DNA from: JACJYE01 sp964432875
GTDB lineage: Bacteria; Bacteroidota; Bacteroidia; Chitinophagales; Saprospiraceae
DNA: 64,000 bases
Reading direction: 5' to 3'
Assembly: GCA_964432875.1 (NCBI GenBank)
Contig: CAYSPJ010000009.1
Coordinates: 1-64,000 of the forward strand
The position numbers and the translations under genes were made by a program. Of the stretch, positions 8,631 to 17,414 are shown in pieces; position 1 is the first letter of the stretch, and every line of letters begins with the position of its first letter. A model generated the notes under the pieces. It had not been told where the DNA came from. It saw nothing but the letters and a program-made list of their open reading frames with translations, and did not search any database.

Positions 8631-10919
8631 ATGCCAGATATATATATCATCATTGTCGTTCTGCTTTTTGCATTGGCCATTTCCGACTTGATTGTAGGGG
8701 TGAGCAACGATGCCGTTAATTTTTTGAATTCTGCCGTAGGTTCAAAAGTAGCGCCCCGGCACATCATCATGATTGTGGCCAGCCTGGGTATTTTTATTGG
8801 CGCCACCTTTTCCAGCGGCATGATGGAGATTGCCCGCAAAGGCATTTTCAACCCAGACCTCTTCGTCTTTGCCGAAGTGATGGTGATCTTCCTGGCCGTG
8901 ATGCTCACGGATATTATTTTGCTCGATCTGTTCAACACCTTTGGCATGCCGACTTCTACGACGGTATCCATTGTATTTGAGCTGCTGGGGGCTTCCGTAG
9001 CCGTAGCCCTGCTCAAGATCGCTGAAGCCGGCCAAGATTTTGGGGCTATTACCGAGTATATCAACACCGCTAGCGCGCTAGCCATCGTTTCGGGTATTTT
9101 CATTTCCGTAGGCATCGCCTTCACGGTTGGGGCCCTGGTACAGTATTTAGCCCGGCTCTTGTTTTCTTTCCAGTACGAAAAACGCCTGAAGTGGGTGGGA
9201 GGCATCTATGCCGGACTGGCGCTCACCGTAATGACTTATTTCCTGATCCTAAAGGGCTTAAAAGGGGCGTCTTTTGTTTCCGAAAGCTTCGTGAAATGGG
9301 CTGCCAGCAACACCCTGCTGATTATGAGCATCGCCTTTGTTTTCTGGTCGGCCAGCATGCAATTTTTATCGTCAGTGCTAAAGGTGAACGTCTTGCGCAT
9401 CGTCGTCCTTTTCGGCACTTTTTCCCTGGCGATGGCTTTTGCCGGCAATGATTTGGTCAACTTTATCGGAGTGCCGATCGCGGGCTTCGAGTCCTTCCTG
9501 GCCTGGTCGAACTCGGGAGTCGCGGCTGAAGAATACGGCATGGGGGTATTGACCCAGCCGGTACGTACCAATACCTATCTGCTGCTCGCTGCCGGTATAA
9601 TTATGATCATGACCTTATGGCTATCCAGGAAAGCCCGTTCGGTAACGGAAACGGAGGTCAAACTCAGCCGACAGGACGAGGGCTCCGAGCGTTTTTCTCC
9701 CAACCTGCTATCGCGCTATATCGTCCGCTACACACGCCAGATCGGCAAGGGAATATCGGTGGTCATCCCTCGCTCCTGGCTGGACAAAGCCGAGCAAAGC
9801 TTCATGCCCGCAGGTGCCGTTTCTGATAATGGCAAAACCTTCAGCCCCCCTGATTTCGACCTGGTGCGGGCTTCGGTAAACCTGGCAGTGGCCAGTACTT
9901 TGATTGCCTTTGCCACATCGCTCAAGCTGCCGCTCTCCACCACTTATGTCTCTTTCATGGTGGCCATGGGCACTTCCTTGGCCGACCGGGCTTGGGGGCG
10001 CGATAGCGCGGTGTACCGGGTAGCCGGGGTGCTCAATGTAATCGGCGGATGGTTCCTCACTGCTTTCATCGCTTTTTCAGTATCGGCGGTCTTTGCCTGG
10101 TTGATTTTCAATTTCGGCATCTGGGCCATTGCGGCCATCCTCATGCTGGTAGTGGGTTTCATCACCCGTACCTTCTTGCTCCACCGCAAGCGTGAGAAAG
10201 ATAAAGCCAAAGAAAAAGAATTTGAACAAGCGGTTCATGCCATCCCTGCCGCCCTGGCCTTGCAAGAAACTTACGAAAGCGTCACCCATACGCTTTCTAA
10301 TGTCCGTTCTGCTTTACACGACTCGATTTTCGGCTTACAGCAGGAAGACCTCCTGCTGATTGGGCGTGCCGAGAAGCTCGTCGGCAACCTAAAAAAGAGC
10401 AAAAAGGTACTGAAAAAACAGCTTTACAACGGCATCAAGCGCATTGCCGAAGAGCATACCGATAGCAGCCGGGTCTATCTGCTGGTTTTTGACCTGGAGC
10501 AGGACATCCTGCAGTCTATTTCCTTCATCATCGAAGAATGCCGGGAGCACGTGCGCAATGATCATAAGCCACTGGAGCTGGAACAAGGTAAAAAGCTCTA
10601 CGACATGCAAAATGCGATCGGGGCCTATTTCCACGAAGTAGCAGATGTGTTGGCTAAAGGGGATTTCAAAACATTGGGCCTGTTGCTGGCAGAGAAGCGA
10701 AAATTATTCGTCCAGTTGGAGAGGCTCATCAGCGAACAGGTAGAAGGCATCCGCAAGGAACGCTATGGCCGGCGCAACAGCATGCTGTATTTCAGTTTGC
10801 TGCTGGAATTGAAAGACCTGATTGCCGTCGCCGCCCGCTTCGCCAAACTATACGAACGAGCCCAGCGGGCCCTATCGGTAGAGAAAGGTTTGCCGCTGGT
10901 GGCGGGCAAACCGAACTGA
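8631..10919 (+). CDS. PiT-family inorganic phosphate transporter with C-terminal helical domain
   Basis: The 762-residue membrane protein imports phosphate using an ion gradient. It has both inverted PiT signatures: GVSNDAVNFLNSAVG near residue 23 and GNDLVNFIGVPIAG near 275, with the second-half LPLSTTYVS segment near 430. About ten to twelve transmembrane helices extend to about residue 530. The last 230 residues are soluble, charged and helical, like a PhoU-type domain fused to the carrier, the long form common in Bacteroidota. No separate phoU or pst genes are adjacent. The gene converges with the glycosyltransferase that follows, only 6 nt apart. Confidence 0.9.
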   Translation: MPDIYIIIVVLLFALAISDLIVGVSNDAVNFLNSAVGSKVAPRHIIMIVASLGIFIGATFSSGMMEIARKGIFNPDLFVFAEVMVIFLAVMLTDIILLDLFNTFGMPTSTTVSIVFELLGASVAVALLKIAEAGQDFGAITEYINTASALAIVSGIFISVGIAFTVGALVQYLARLLFSFQYEKRLKWVGGIYAGLALTVMTYFLILKGLKGASFVSESFVKWAASNTLLIMSIAFVFWSASMQFLSSVLKVNVLRIVVLFGTFSLAMAFAGNDLVNFIGVPIAGFESFLAWSNSGVAAEEYGMGVLTQPVRTNTYLLLAAGIIMIMTLWLSRKARSVTETEVKLSRQDEGSERFSPNLLSRYIVRYTRQIGKGISVVIPRSWLDKAEQSFMPAGAVSDNGKTFSPPDFDLVRASVNLAVASTLIAFATSLKLPLSTTYVSFMVAMGTSLADRAWGRDSAVYRVAGVLNVIGGWFLTAFIAFSVSAVFAWLIFNFGIWAIAAILMLVVGFITRTFLLHRKREKDKAKEKEFEQAVHAIPAALALQETYESVTHTLSNVRSALHDSIFGLQQEDLLLIGRAEKLVGNLKKSKKVLKKQLYNGIKRIAEEHTDSSRVYLLVFDLEQDILQSISFIIEECREHVRNDHKPLELEQGKKLYDMQNAIGAYFHEVADVLAKGDFKTLGLLLAEKRKLFVQLERLISEQVEGIRKERYGRRNSMLYFSLLLELKDLIAVAARFAKLYERAQRALSVEKGLPLVAGKPN

Positions 10920-10925
10920 CCTCAT

Positions 10926-12083
10926 TTAGCGCACTTGCCGCCCTTTCCATTGATATTTCTTAATCACCAGCGCCAGCAGCCCTACGATGGCGATGTAAAG
11001 GATGTGCAAGCATTCTGAGCGCAAGAAGCCGCGCAGCAATTTGCGCTGGCCAAAGAAGCGGGCGGCAATGCTGAGCAGCGCATAATCTGCCATCGCTTTG
11101 ACCAGAAACAGCCCCAGAAAGAAGACGGTGCCAAATAAGGGGTACCAGGGCAAGATGAGCAGGCTTGCCAGGATTAGCCACGAATATAGGAAAACCAGCC
11201 CGACTAAGGCCGTGATGCGCCAGTCATCATAACTATGGTTTTTAGTACCCCAGCGCAGGCGCTGGCTCAGGAAACTCTGCCAGGTGGTTTGGGGCAAGGA
11301 ATACATGGCCGCTGCCGGGCTTTTGGCGAAAGAGAGCTGCCCGGGATAGCGCCCGGCAATTTTTTGAATGAGGAAAACATCGTCGCCAGAAGCAAACTGC
11401 TCGTTGCCCGAAAAGCCGCCGGCGGCCTCGAAAGCCGTTTTTTCATAAGCCAGGTTGGCGCCATTGGCCAGGAAAAAGAGCTGCCCCTGGTTGCCAGCTG
11501 CCGTCACCAGCATAGTGCCGGCAAAGTCAAGCGCCTGGAAGCGCTCCAGTGCATTGTGTACCGGGCGGAGGAGTACCGGCGCGGCTACCGCCTTTGCACC
11601 GGTAGATTCATAGCAAAAGACGATCTGCCGCAGCCACTGTTGTGGCGCTGTGCAATCGGCATCAGTTGTGACGATGAGCCGGCCATGAGCATGAGCGATG
11701 CCCACTTCCAGCGCTTTCTTTTTGGAAGACTGCATCGCCGCCTCGGGCCCGAGTATTGCGGCAAGGCTCAGTAGGCGAAGGTTTGGAGAGGCCATAGCGC
11801 GCACTACGGCCGCGGTCTCATCGGAAGAGTAGTCATCAACGACGATAATTTCAAATAGCTGGCGCGGATAGTGCTGCTGGAGCAGGCTCTGCAGGCAGCC
11901 CTTGATGTGCCGGGCCTCGTCGCGTGCCGGCAGGATAATGCTGACGCTGGTTTGAGGCTGCCAACGTTCAGGGAGGCGGCATTCCGGGCATTGGAACCAC
12001 ATTTTCAACAACTGGCCGATGAGCAGGCTGTAGGCTAGGGCAAGCAAGAAGCCAGCCAGGGAAAGGAGGGGGAGCCAGGCCAC
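10926..12083 (-). CDS. Membrane glycosyltransferase family 2
   Basis: The 385-residue GT2 enzyme has an N-terminal anchor helix and about three C-terminal helices (about 285-375). Its GT-A motifs are VVDDYSSDET, the TTDADC metal-binding motif and an QRLRW motif, which marks processive or polysaccharide-type GT2 enzymes. It probably transfers a sugar to a lipid or polysaccharide acceptor at the inner membrane. The start is GTG at 12083, 6 nt after the stop of the upstream gene, which implies translational coupling. Donor and acceptor are unknown. Confidence 0.85.
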   Translation of the reverse strand: MAWLPLLSLAGFLLALAYSLLIGQLLKMWFQCPECRLPERWQPQTSVSIILPARDEARHIKGCLQSLLQQHYPRQLFEIIVVDDYSSDETAAVVRAMASPNLRLLSLAAILGPEAAMQSSKKKALEVGIAHAHGRLIVTTDADCTAPQQWLRQIVFCYESTGAKAVAAPVLLRPVHNALERFQALDFAGTMLVTAAGNQGQLFFLANGANLAYEKTAFEAAGGFSGNEQFASGDDVFLIQKIAGRYPGQLSFAKSPAAAMYSLPQTTWQSFLSQRLRWGTKNHSYDDWRITALVGLVFLYSWLILASLLILPWYPLFGTVFFLGLFLVKAMADYALLSIAARFFGQRKLLRGFLRSECLHILYIAIVGLLALVIKKYQWKGRQVR

Positions 12084-12089
12084 GGTCCG

Positions 12090-12572
12090 TTATTCTTTGA
12101 AGAAATCATCGTACTGGTTGGATGCCCGCTTTTCTCTTTGAGGCTCTGCCTTGGGGGATAGTTCCTCAATTTCTATCTCGTCTTCGATCTCCAGCTCTTC
12201 AAAATCGGCGTATTCACCCTCCCGCGCACGCTGCGCTTCAGACTGCACTTCCTCGATGCGCTTTTTTACCAAAGCTTTCCCCAAGAGGAAAACGGCCACC
12301 AAGGGAAAGGCCAGGATGCTAAGCACGATGGCACCGATGCCTCCCAGCGGGTTGCGCCGTACTAGCTTGATGAGCCCTTGGACGTAGCCCAGCACCACTT
12401 TGTAATTGACGATGAGCGCGGCGATGATCAGCAGGGGAGAAAGGTAGTAAAGGATAGTGAAAACGAAACGGGCCAGATAAAACAAGGCAACCAAAAGCAA
12501 TACCAACATTACTATGCCGATAATAGCGCTGAAAGGGTTGCTTTCTACATTAATTTCTTTGCGTTGGCGCAT
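12090..12572 (-). CDS. Small membrane protein of unknown function
   Basis: The 160-residue protein has hydrophobic segments at about 12-65 and 80-98. The tail from about 105 to 160 is highly acidic (FEELEIEDEIEIEELS) and ends in a basic-acidic FFKE tetrad. It is probably a two- to three-helix inner-membrane protein with a cytoplasmic charged tail. I do not recognise the family. It forms a two-gene unit with the downstream glycosyltransferase (6-nt gap), so it may support that enzyme. Confidence 0.7.
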   Translation of the reverse strand: MRQRKEINVESNPFSAIIGIVMLVLLLVALFYLARFVFTILYYLSPLLIIAALIVNYKVVLGYVQGLIKLVRRNPLGGIGAIVLSILAFPLVAVFLLGKALVKKRIEEVQSEAQRAREGEYADFEELEIEDEIEIEELSPKAEPQREKRASNQYDDFFKE

Positions 12573-12665
12573 TTTCTTGGAACAGTTTTATATAACAACC
12601 TGTGAGCGCTGCAAATGTTGGCATCAGCCCAAGTTGTCGTGGAAAAAACCCTTGTGGCTATTTTT

Positions 12666-12696
12666 TTTGCAACCTGGCAAATAAAGGCTAATTTTG
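12666..12696 (+). promoter_or_regulatory. Promoter of TlpA-like gene
   Basis: TTTG (12666-12669), then 19 nt, then TAATTTTG (12689-12696). The leader to the ATG at 12795 would be about 95 nt. Confidence 0.6.
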
Positions 12697-12794
12697 AGCT
12701 TCAAAACAAAAGTAAAGGTTTTTCATGCGCCCCGCGTAGAAAACCAACGCAGCGAAAGACCGCTGGATAAATTTGGTTTTAAAATACAATCAAC

Positions 12795-14144
12795 ATGATC
12801 AGATCGTTTTTGTGGAGCTTCTTAGCCGTACTCAGTTTCAGCCTCAGCGCCCAGTCTCCTGCCGTGCAGGTATTGCGCTGCGAGCTGCAAGGCTGCCCGC
12901 AGCCGCCCAGCCTCTTTAAATTCGGAGGCAGCAATTTCCAACTTATCAGCCAGGCAGAACAGATCGAGCCCAATGTATATGAATTCAAGATAGCGGCCAC
13001 TAGCCCCGCATTTTACTACGTGGGGATAGACCCCAACAACGTATTGCCGCTCATCCTCGGCAGTGAGCCGCAGGTAGTAGTCAAAGGCAGCTGCGGAGCG
13101 ATGCGCAATGCGACTGTCGCGCAATCTAGCCTCAATGAGGCGTACAATGGCCTCAAGGCCGAAATGGACAAGCTGCGCAACCAGTCGGGCCAGCTCATCC
13201 GTCAATATCAGGTTGCCTTTGGGGAAAAACGCGAAGCGGTCACCGCAGAAATGAAAAGCCTGGACGATGTTAAAAAATCCTTGCTCGACTCTCTAAGCCA
13301 AGCCAACCCCTACCTGGGGAAGATCCTCGCCTTGAATACTTACCTGAGTTTCCAAAACTACCCCAAAGGATACTCTGACGAGATAGAATATTTCGCCAAA
13401 GAGTACTTCAGCTTCGTCAACTTCAAGGATCCGGACTACAGCAGCATGCCTTGGGTCTATGAGAGTTTCCGCAGCTATGCGACCACCATGGTAAGCGTGC
13501 GCCTCGCCGATGAACAGCAGCGCATATACCTGGAAGGGGCCTTGGCAGCCATCCCCCAGGGTAGCGGCACCGAAAAGCTGGCGCTTGCAGGCATCATCAA
13601 CGTGCTACAGCAGAAAAACAACGCTAATTTCCCCTACTTTGCCGAGCGCTTCATCCGCACCTTCAAAACATCTGACCCGGCAGCTGCCGCTGCCATGCAA
13701 CAAGAGCTAGACAAAGCCAAGAGCTTCCTCATCGGTGGCCAAGCCCCCGATTTTACTCAAAAAACACCCGGCGGACAAGACTTCAGCCTGAGCGATTTGC
13801 GCGGCAAAGTCGTTTTGATCGATTTCTGGGCGAGCTGGTGCGGCCCCTGCCGCCGGGAAAACCCCAATGTGGTGCGCCTCTACGAAACATACAAGGAAAA
13901 AGGCTTTGACATCCTGGGCGTGAGCCTCGACCGCAGCGAGGCACCTTGGCTGCAAGCCATTGAACAGGATAAGCTCACCTGGCATCACGTAAGCGACCTG
14001 CAGGGCTGGTCCAATGAAGTGGCTCAGGCCTATGGCGTACGCTCCATCCCCCACACTGTATTGGTGGATGGCGAGGGCCGCATCCTGGCTCGCAACCTCC
14101 GCGGCGAAGCCCTGGAACAAAAACTAAAAGAGTTATTTGATTGA
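12795..14144 (+). CDS. TlpA/ResA-like thioredoxin-fold lipoprotein-type oxidoreductase
   Basis: The 449-residue exported protein has a signal peptide (about 1-20), a beta-rich N-terminal region resembling DUF4369 domains and a central helical region. The C-terminal thioredoxin domain (about 325-449) carries the WASWCGPC motif with Cys349 and Cys352. The Pro of the cis-Pro loop is in SIPHTVL. It should reduce or exchange disulfides in the periplasm. No lipobox is visible, so it is probably soluble or loosely anchored. It converges on the Bat operon with an 8-nt gap, which may matter because Bat proteins are linked to oxidative stress, but it is transcribed separately. Confidence 0.88.
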   Translation: MIRSFLWSFLAVLSFSLSAQSPAVQVLRCELQGCPQPPSLFKFGGSNFQLISQAEQIEPNVYEFKIAATSPAFYYVGIDPNNVLPLILGSEPQVVVKGSCGAMRNATVAQSSLNEAYNGLKAEMDKLRNQSGQLIRQYQVAFGEKREAVTAEMKSLDDVKKSLLDSLSQANPYLGKILALNTYLSFQNYPKGYSDEIEYFAKEYFSFVNFKDPDYSSMPWVYESFRSYATTMVSVRLADEQQRIYLEGALAAIPQGSGTEKLALAGIINVLQQKNNANFPYFAERFIRTFKTSDPAAAAAMQQELDKAKSFLIGGQAPDFTQKTPGGQDFSLSDLRGKVVLIDFWASWCGPCRRENPNVVRLYETYKEKGFDILGVSLDRSEAPWLQAIEQDKLTWHHVSDLQGWSNEVAQAYGVRSIPHTVLVDGEGRILARNLRGEALEQKLKELFD

Positions 14145-14152
14145 GCGCCCTT

Positions 14153-15904
14153 TTACCGTTCCTCCATCTGCTCGATAACCTGCAGGGCCTTTTGGTAGGT
14201 ATCCTGCATTGCCGGGGCATTATCCTTTCCGGCGAATAGGGCCAACTCGCAGATATCGATGATTTCCAGGAAGCGGGCGGATAGCTCGGCCGGCGTATCC
14301 AACTCCTCCAGGCGCTGCCGCAGGCTGTCTTTTGCCAGAGCTGAGCGAGGTATGTGCAGCTTGTCGCTGGTATAACCCAGCATGGCTTTGGAGACCTCAT
14401 CGTAGAAAGCGCGGCTATCCGCAGCCTTCAGGAAAACCTCAGCCCGGGCAAGGTGTGCTTGAGCCATTTTCCGGGCGGCACGCGTGCGCAGCAACAGCGG
14501 ATCAATATTTTGCTGTTGTAATTGACGGCGCTTATAAGCGATAGCCCCCCCCAGCAAGAGCAGAGGGCAAGAAAGCAAGCCCCAAAACAAAGGCGAGCCA
14601 AGCAGCGGTTTGCCTTGCCGATATAATTGGGTTTCCATTTTTAGGCTGGAGATATCCTTCCATCCGCCAGTGTCCGCAGGTTCGATATCTGGCTGGCTCC
14701 CGCCTTTGCTGCCGGGGCGCACCGTGATGTCGTACACAGCGCCCTCGAGCACGACGTAGCGGGCGCTGTCGGGGTTGAAATAGGAAAAAGCTGGCTGCAA
14801 CTGGTAGCCCCCCGTTTCCTTAGGCAAAAACAAGTACTCGAAGGTCTTCTTACCTCTGATCTCCCCATTCATTTCATAAGCCTCCTCCTCGATTACCGTA
14901 GGTTCATAAAGTTCGAATGCCGGCGGCACATCTAAGGTAGGGGCTTGGATCCTTTTGATATCCCCCTCGCCATTGATAGTGAGGCGCAGGGAGAGCACGT
15001 CGTCGGTAGTCACTACCGTCCGGCTGAGGAAAGGGGTCATGGTGAAATGGCCTACGGCACCAGTAAAGGAAGCGGGTGCCCCCGCGGGCAAGGGAGACAC
15101 CTGGATGGATACCGGCTGGGTACTCAGGGGCGTGCGTTCCACTTCCGGAGAGAAGAAAAAACTGCGCTGCCGCCCGCTGTCGTCTTTGATTACCCCCACT
15201 ACTATATTCATAGGGCTGACCGTTAGTGTGCCAGCCTGCTGAGGGAAAAGGGCTATCCGCTTTAAGGTTTTGGCCACATACTGAACGCCATTGACCACTT
15301 CCCGGATGGGGCGGCTGTCGAAACGCCGGATATCTTCGGCATAGAACCCCTGGTAGCTGGATTCCTCCAAAACGGTGGGGCTGTCGTAGTTGACCGTGGT
15401 GTAGAGCCGATAATCCAGCGCGATTTGCTGCCCGGCCCAAGCCTTAGTGGTACTGGGTTCCGCTGCAAAAAAGATGATCTGCCCTTCACTTGCTTTTGCG
15501 GCCGAGGCAAGCACTTCCACCGTGACGGGTGGGGAGTACATAAGCCGCCCATCAGCCTTGATGCTGGCGCTGCCGATGGTAATGGCACCAGTGCGGAGCG
15601 GGCGCAGATTATAGATATAAGTGGTTTCCTTACTTACCCTGCCGTTGATGATGGTAGTGCCGACGCCAAAATAGGGCCCAGACAAAACCCGGAAGCCTTC
15701 AAAAGCAGGCGGCTTGAAATCGCTGGCATCAGCATTATTCAAGACGAATTTGAGCTCGAAACTCCCATCTTTTAACACCTGCCGTGCATCCGTGAAGGCT
15801 TCAAAGGCAACCTGGCTTTGCCCCCACTGCGGAGACAGGGCGGCGGCAAAGCAGAGCAAAATGGCCATTTTCTGAACAGTGCTGATGGCAATAAGTAGTT
15901 TCAT
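14153..15904 (-). CDS. batD: BatD, aerotolerance operon membrane protein
   Basis: The 583-residue protein has a signal peptide (about 1-30) and tandem beta-sandwich BatD domains across about 30-400. A transmembrane helix lies near 425-447, and a cytoplasmic helical tail follows. BatD proteins are proposed to work with the vWA proteins BatA and BatB in an envelope complex that supports tolerance of oxidative stress. The N-terminal domain is clearly related to the short protein encoded just upstream: both have the PPxFxGFxxxSGP motif. It is the last gene of the operon, 80 nt after that short paralogue. No batE follows. Confidence 0.85.
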   Translation of the reverse strand: MKLLIAISTVQKMAILLCFAAALSPQWGQSQVAFEAFTDARQVLKDGSFELKFVLNNADASDFKPPAFEGFRVLSGPYFGVGTTIINGRVSKETTYIYNLRPLRTGAITIGSASIKADGRLMYSPPVTVEVLASAAKASEGQIIFFAAEPSTTKAWAGQQIALDYRLYTTVNYDSPTVLEESSYQGFYAEDIRRFDSRPIREVVNGVQYVAKTLKRIALFPQQAGTLTVSPMNIVVGVIKDDSGRQRSFFFSPEVERTPLSTQPVSIQVSPLPAGAPASFTGAVGHFTMTPFLSRTVVTTDDVLSLRLTINGEGDIKRIQAPTLDVPPAFELYEPTVIEEEAYEMNGEIRGKKTFEYLFLPKETGGYQLQPAFSYFNPDSARYVVLEGAVYDITVRPGSKGGSQPDIEPADTGGWKDISSLKMETQLYRQGKPLLGSPLFWGLLSCPLLLLGGAIAYKRRQLQQQNIDPLLLRTRAARKMAQAHLARAEVFLKAADSRAFYDEVSKAMLGYTSDKLHIPRSALAKDSLRQRLEELDTPAELSARFLEIIDICELALFAGKDNAPAMQDTYQKALQVIEQMEER

Positions 15905-15984
15905 TAGGCAAAAACTTCATTTTGAAAGCATGACCAAAAAATCTGAGCTAGTGGCCCGCAACGCGCAGCTTTGCCCCCCAATCA

Positions 15985-16542
15985 TTACAGCTTGTAGACC
16001 TTCCTTTTGGGCTTGGCGGGCTCCTGCGGCGGCACCTCTGGCGTTGGCACCGAGGGCTGGATGCGCTCGCGGAAAGGGGCGAAGCTGGGCCACTCCCAAT
16101 CATCCCATCCCCATTGAAAGCTCTGCCCCCGTTCTTCCTGAGGCGCCTGAATGATACCATCAGGGTTAGGCACAACGGTCACGGGTATGGGCAGGGTTTC
16201 CAGCACCTGCTCGCCTACGGCAATACTTGCTGGCTCGATATAATAATTGCCGATATCCCGTGGCTGCAGGTAGTAGGTATAAGCAATGCGCTGGCTGGTT
16301 CGCCCGTTGGCCATGCTGAAGCTAGAAGCGACATTCGGGCCGCTCACGATGTCGAAGCCCTGGAAGTGGGGCGGTTCAAAGGCTTGCCCGTTGGCGTTTT
16401 CCAGCGTAAAAACAGCTTTGAAATAATTGCCCAGAAGGATGGAATCGCTGCTGAGTTCTACTGTAAAGCGCGGGCCTTCCTGAGCAGAGAGCAGGCCAAC
16501 GGCCCATACCATTGATAAGATAAAATAGAGCACTTTCTTCAT
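15985..16542 (-). CDS. Short BatD-like protein (single N-terminal domain)
   Basis: The 185-residue exported protein has a signal peptide (about 1-20). A single BatD-type beta domain (about 22-135) aligns by eye with the N-terminal domain of the full BatD next door; shared landmarks are PPHFQGFDIVSGP versus PPAFEGFRVLSGP and the following TYYLQPRDIG versus IYNLRPLRTG. The C-terminus is a Trp- and Pro-rich tail (GWDDWEWPSF, then a Pro/Lys-rich end) with no membrane helix. It sits between batC and batD in the operon, with a 23-nt gap after batC. It looks like a tandem duplicate that kept only one domain. Its role in the Bat complex is unknown. Confidence 0.8.
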   Translation of the reverse strand: MKKVLYFILSMVWAVGLLSAQEGPRFTVELSSDSILLGNYFKAVFTLENANGQAFEPPHFQGFDIVSGPNVASSFSMANGRTSQRIAYTYYLQPRDIGNYYIEPASIAVGEQVLETLPIPVTVVPNPDGIIQAPQEERGQSFQWGWDDWEWPSFAPFRERIQPSVPTPEVPPQEPAKPKRKVYKL

Positions 16543-16565
16543 AGCGGTTCGATTTTATTGCTGTT

Positions 16566-17324
16566 TTACCAATCTTTAGCTCGTTTTCCAGCCTCCCCTT
16601 TGGTTTCCCGCTTCATCTTCTCCATGACCTTGAGCTCTTCTTGCTGGATAATTTCCAGCAAGCGCTGGGCTTCTTCGGCAGAGAGCGGCTGCCCCTCTCC
16701 GCCTTGGCTCTCCCGAGGCTGGTTTTGCTTTTGTTGTTCGTTCTGTTTATCTTGTTGGTTTTGCTCCTGCCCTTGTTGCTCCTGCTGCTCTTGTTGTTGC
16801 TCCTGTCCCTTCTGAGCTTGGTCTTGTTGCTGCTGTTCTTCGCCTTTTTGTTGTTGCTCCTTTTGCTGCTGTTGGGTTTGCTGTTGCTGCATCCTCAACA
16901 ACCGCTGCGCCTGGGCCAGATTGAATTTGGTAGACTGGTCGTCGGGGCGCAGCCGCAAGGCATCCTTGTACGCTTCGATGCTTTTATCCAATTGCTCGGC
17001 CTGGAAGTGGGCGTTACCCAAGTTGTGAAGAGCAGCGGCTTTTTCATCTTTACTCTGGGCGTTCTGAGCAGCATGCTCAAAGCGGCGGATCGCTTCTTCG
17101 TAGCGCTCCTGCTGATACATGGCGTTGCCCAGGTTGTAGCTGCCCCGGCTGGTGTTCTGGTCTTCCAACGACTTGCGGTAGTGCAGCTCTGCCGCTGAGT
17201 AGTCTTGTTTCTCATACGCCTCATTGCCCTTGCGTAGGTAACGGTGGGCCGATTGTGCCTCTGCCGCCCAACTTGCCAGAAGCAGCAGGGCTAATATCAT
17301 CCAGAAGCTTGGTTTGTGCATCAT
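16566..17324 (-). CDS. batC: BatC-type TPR protein with Gln-rich tail
   Basis: The 252-residue exported protein has a signal peptide (about 1-23), then TPR repeats (about 25-145) with typical A..LG.A and YEEAI patterns. A Gln/Glu/Lys low-complexity stretch (about 145-210) comes next, and a short charged helical end closes it. TPR proteins between the vWA genes and batD are the usual BatC position. The gene is 90 nt after batB, the largest gap inside the operon. The Gln run comes from CAA/CAG-rich DNA and may vary in length between strains. Confidence 0.85.
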   Translation of the reverse strand: MMHKPSFWMILALLLLASWAAEAQSAHRYLRKGNEAYEKQDYSAAELHYRKSLEDQNTSRGSYNLGNAMYQQERYEEAIRRFEHAAQNAQSKDEKAAALHNLGNAHFQAEQLDKSIEAYKDALRLRPDDQSTKFNLAQAQRLLRMQQQQTQQQQKEQQQKGEEQQQQDQAQKGQEQQQEQQEQQGQEQNQQDKQNEQQKQNQPRESQGGEGQPLSAEEAQRLLEIIQQEELKVMEKMKRETKGEAGKRAKDW

Positions 17325-17414
17325 GTTTTTTATTCTGCCGTTGATTGTTATTTCATTATTCGCCGGGCGAGTGAATAGGCTCTCCGGAGATGGTGCAAGA
17401 TGCCCTCATTTGAG

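Noticed and set aside
16690..16890. Possible CRISPR or tandem repeat array
   Set aside because: The repeats are CAA/CAG codons of the BatC Gln-rich tail, with no spacers.
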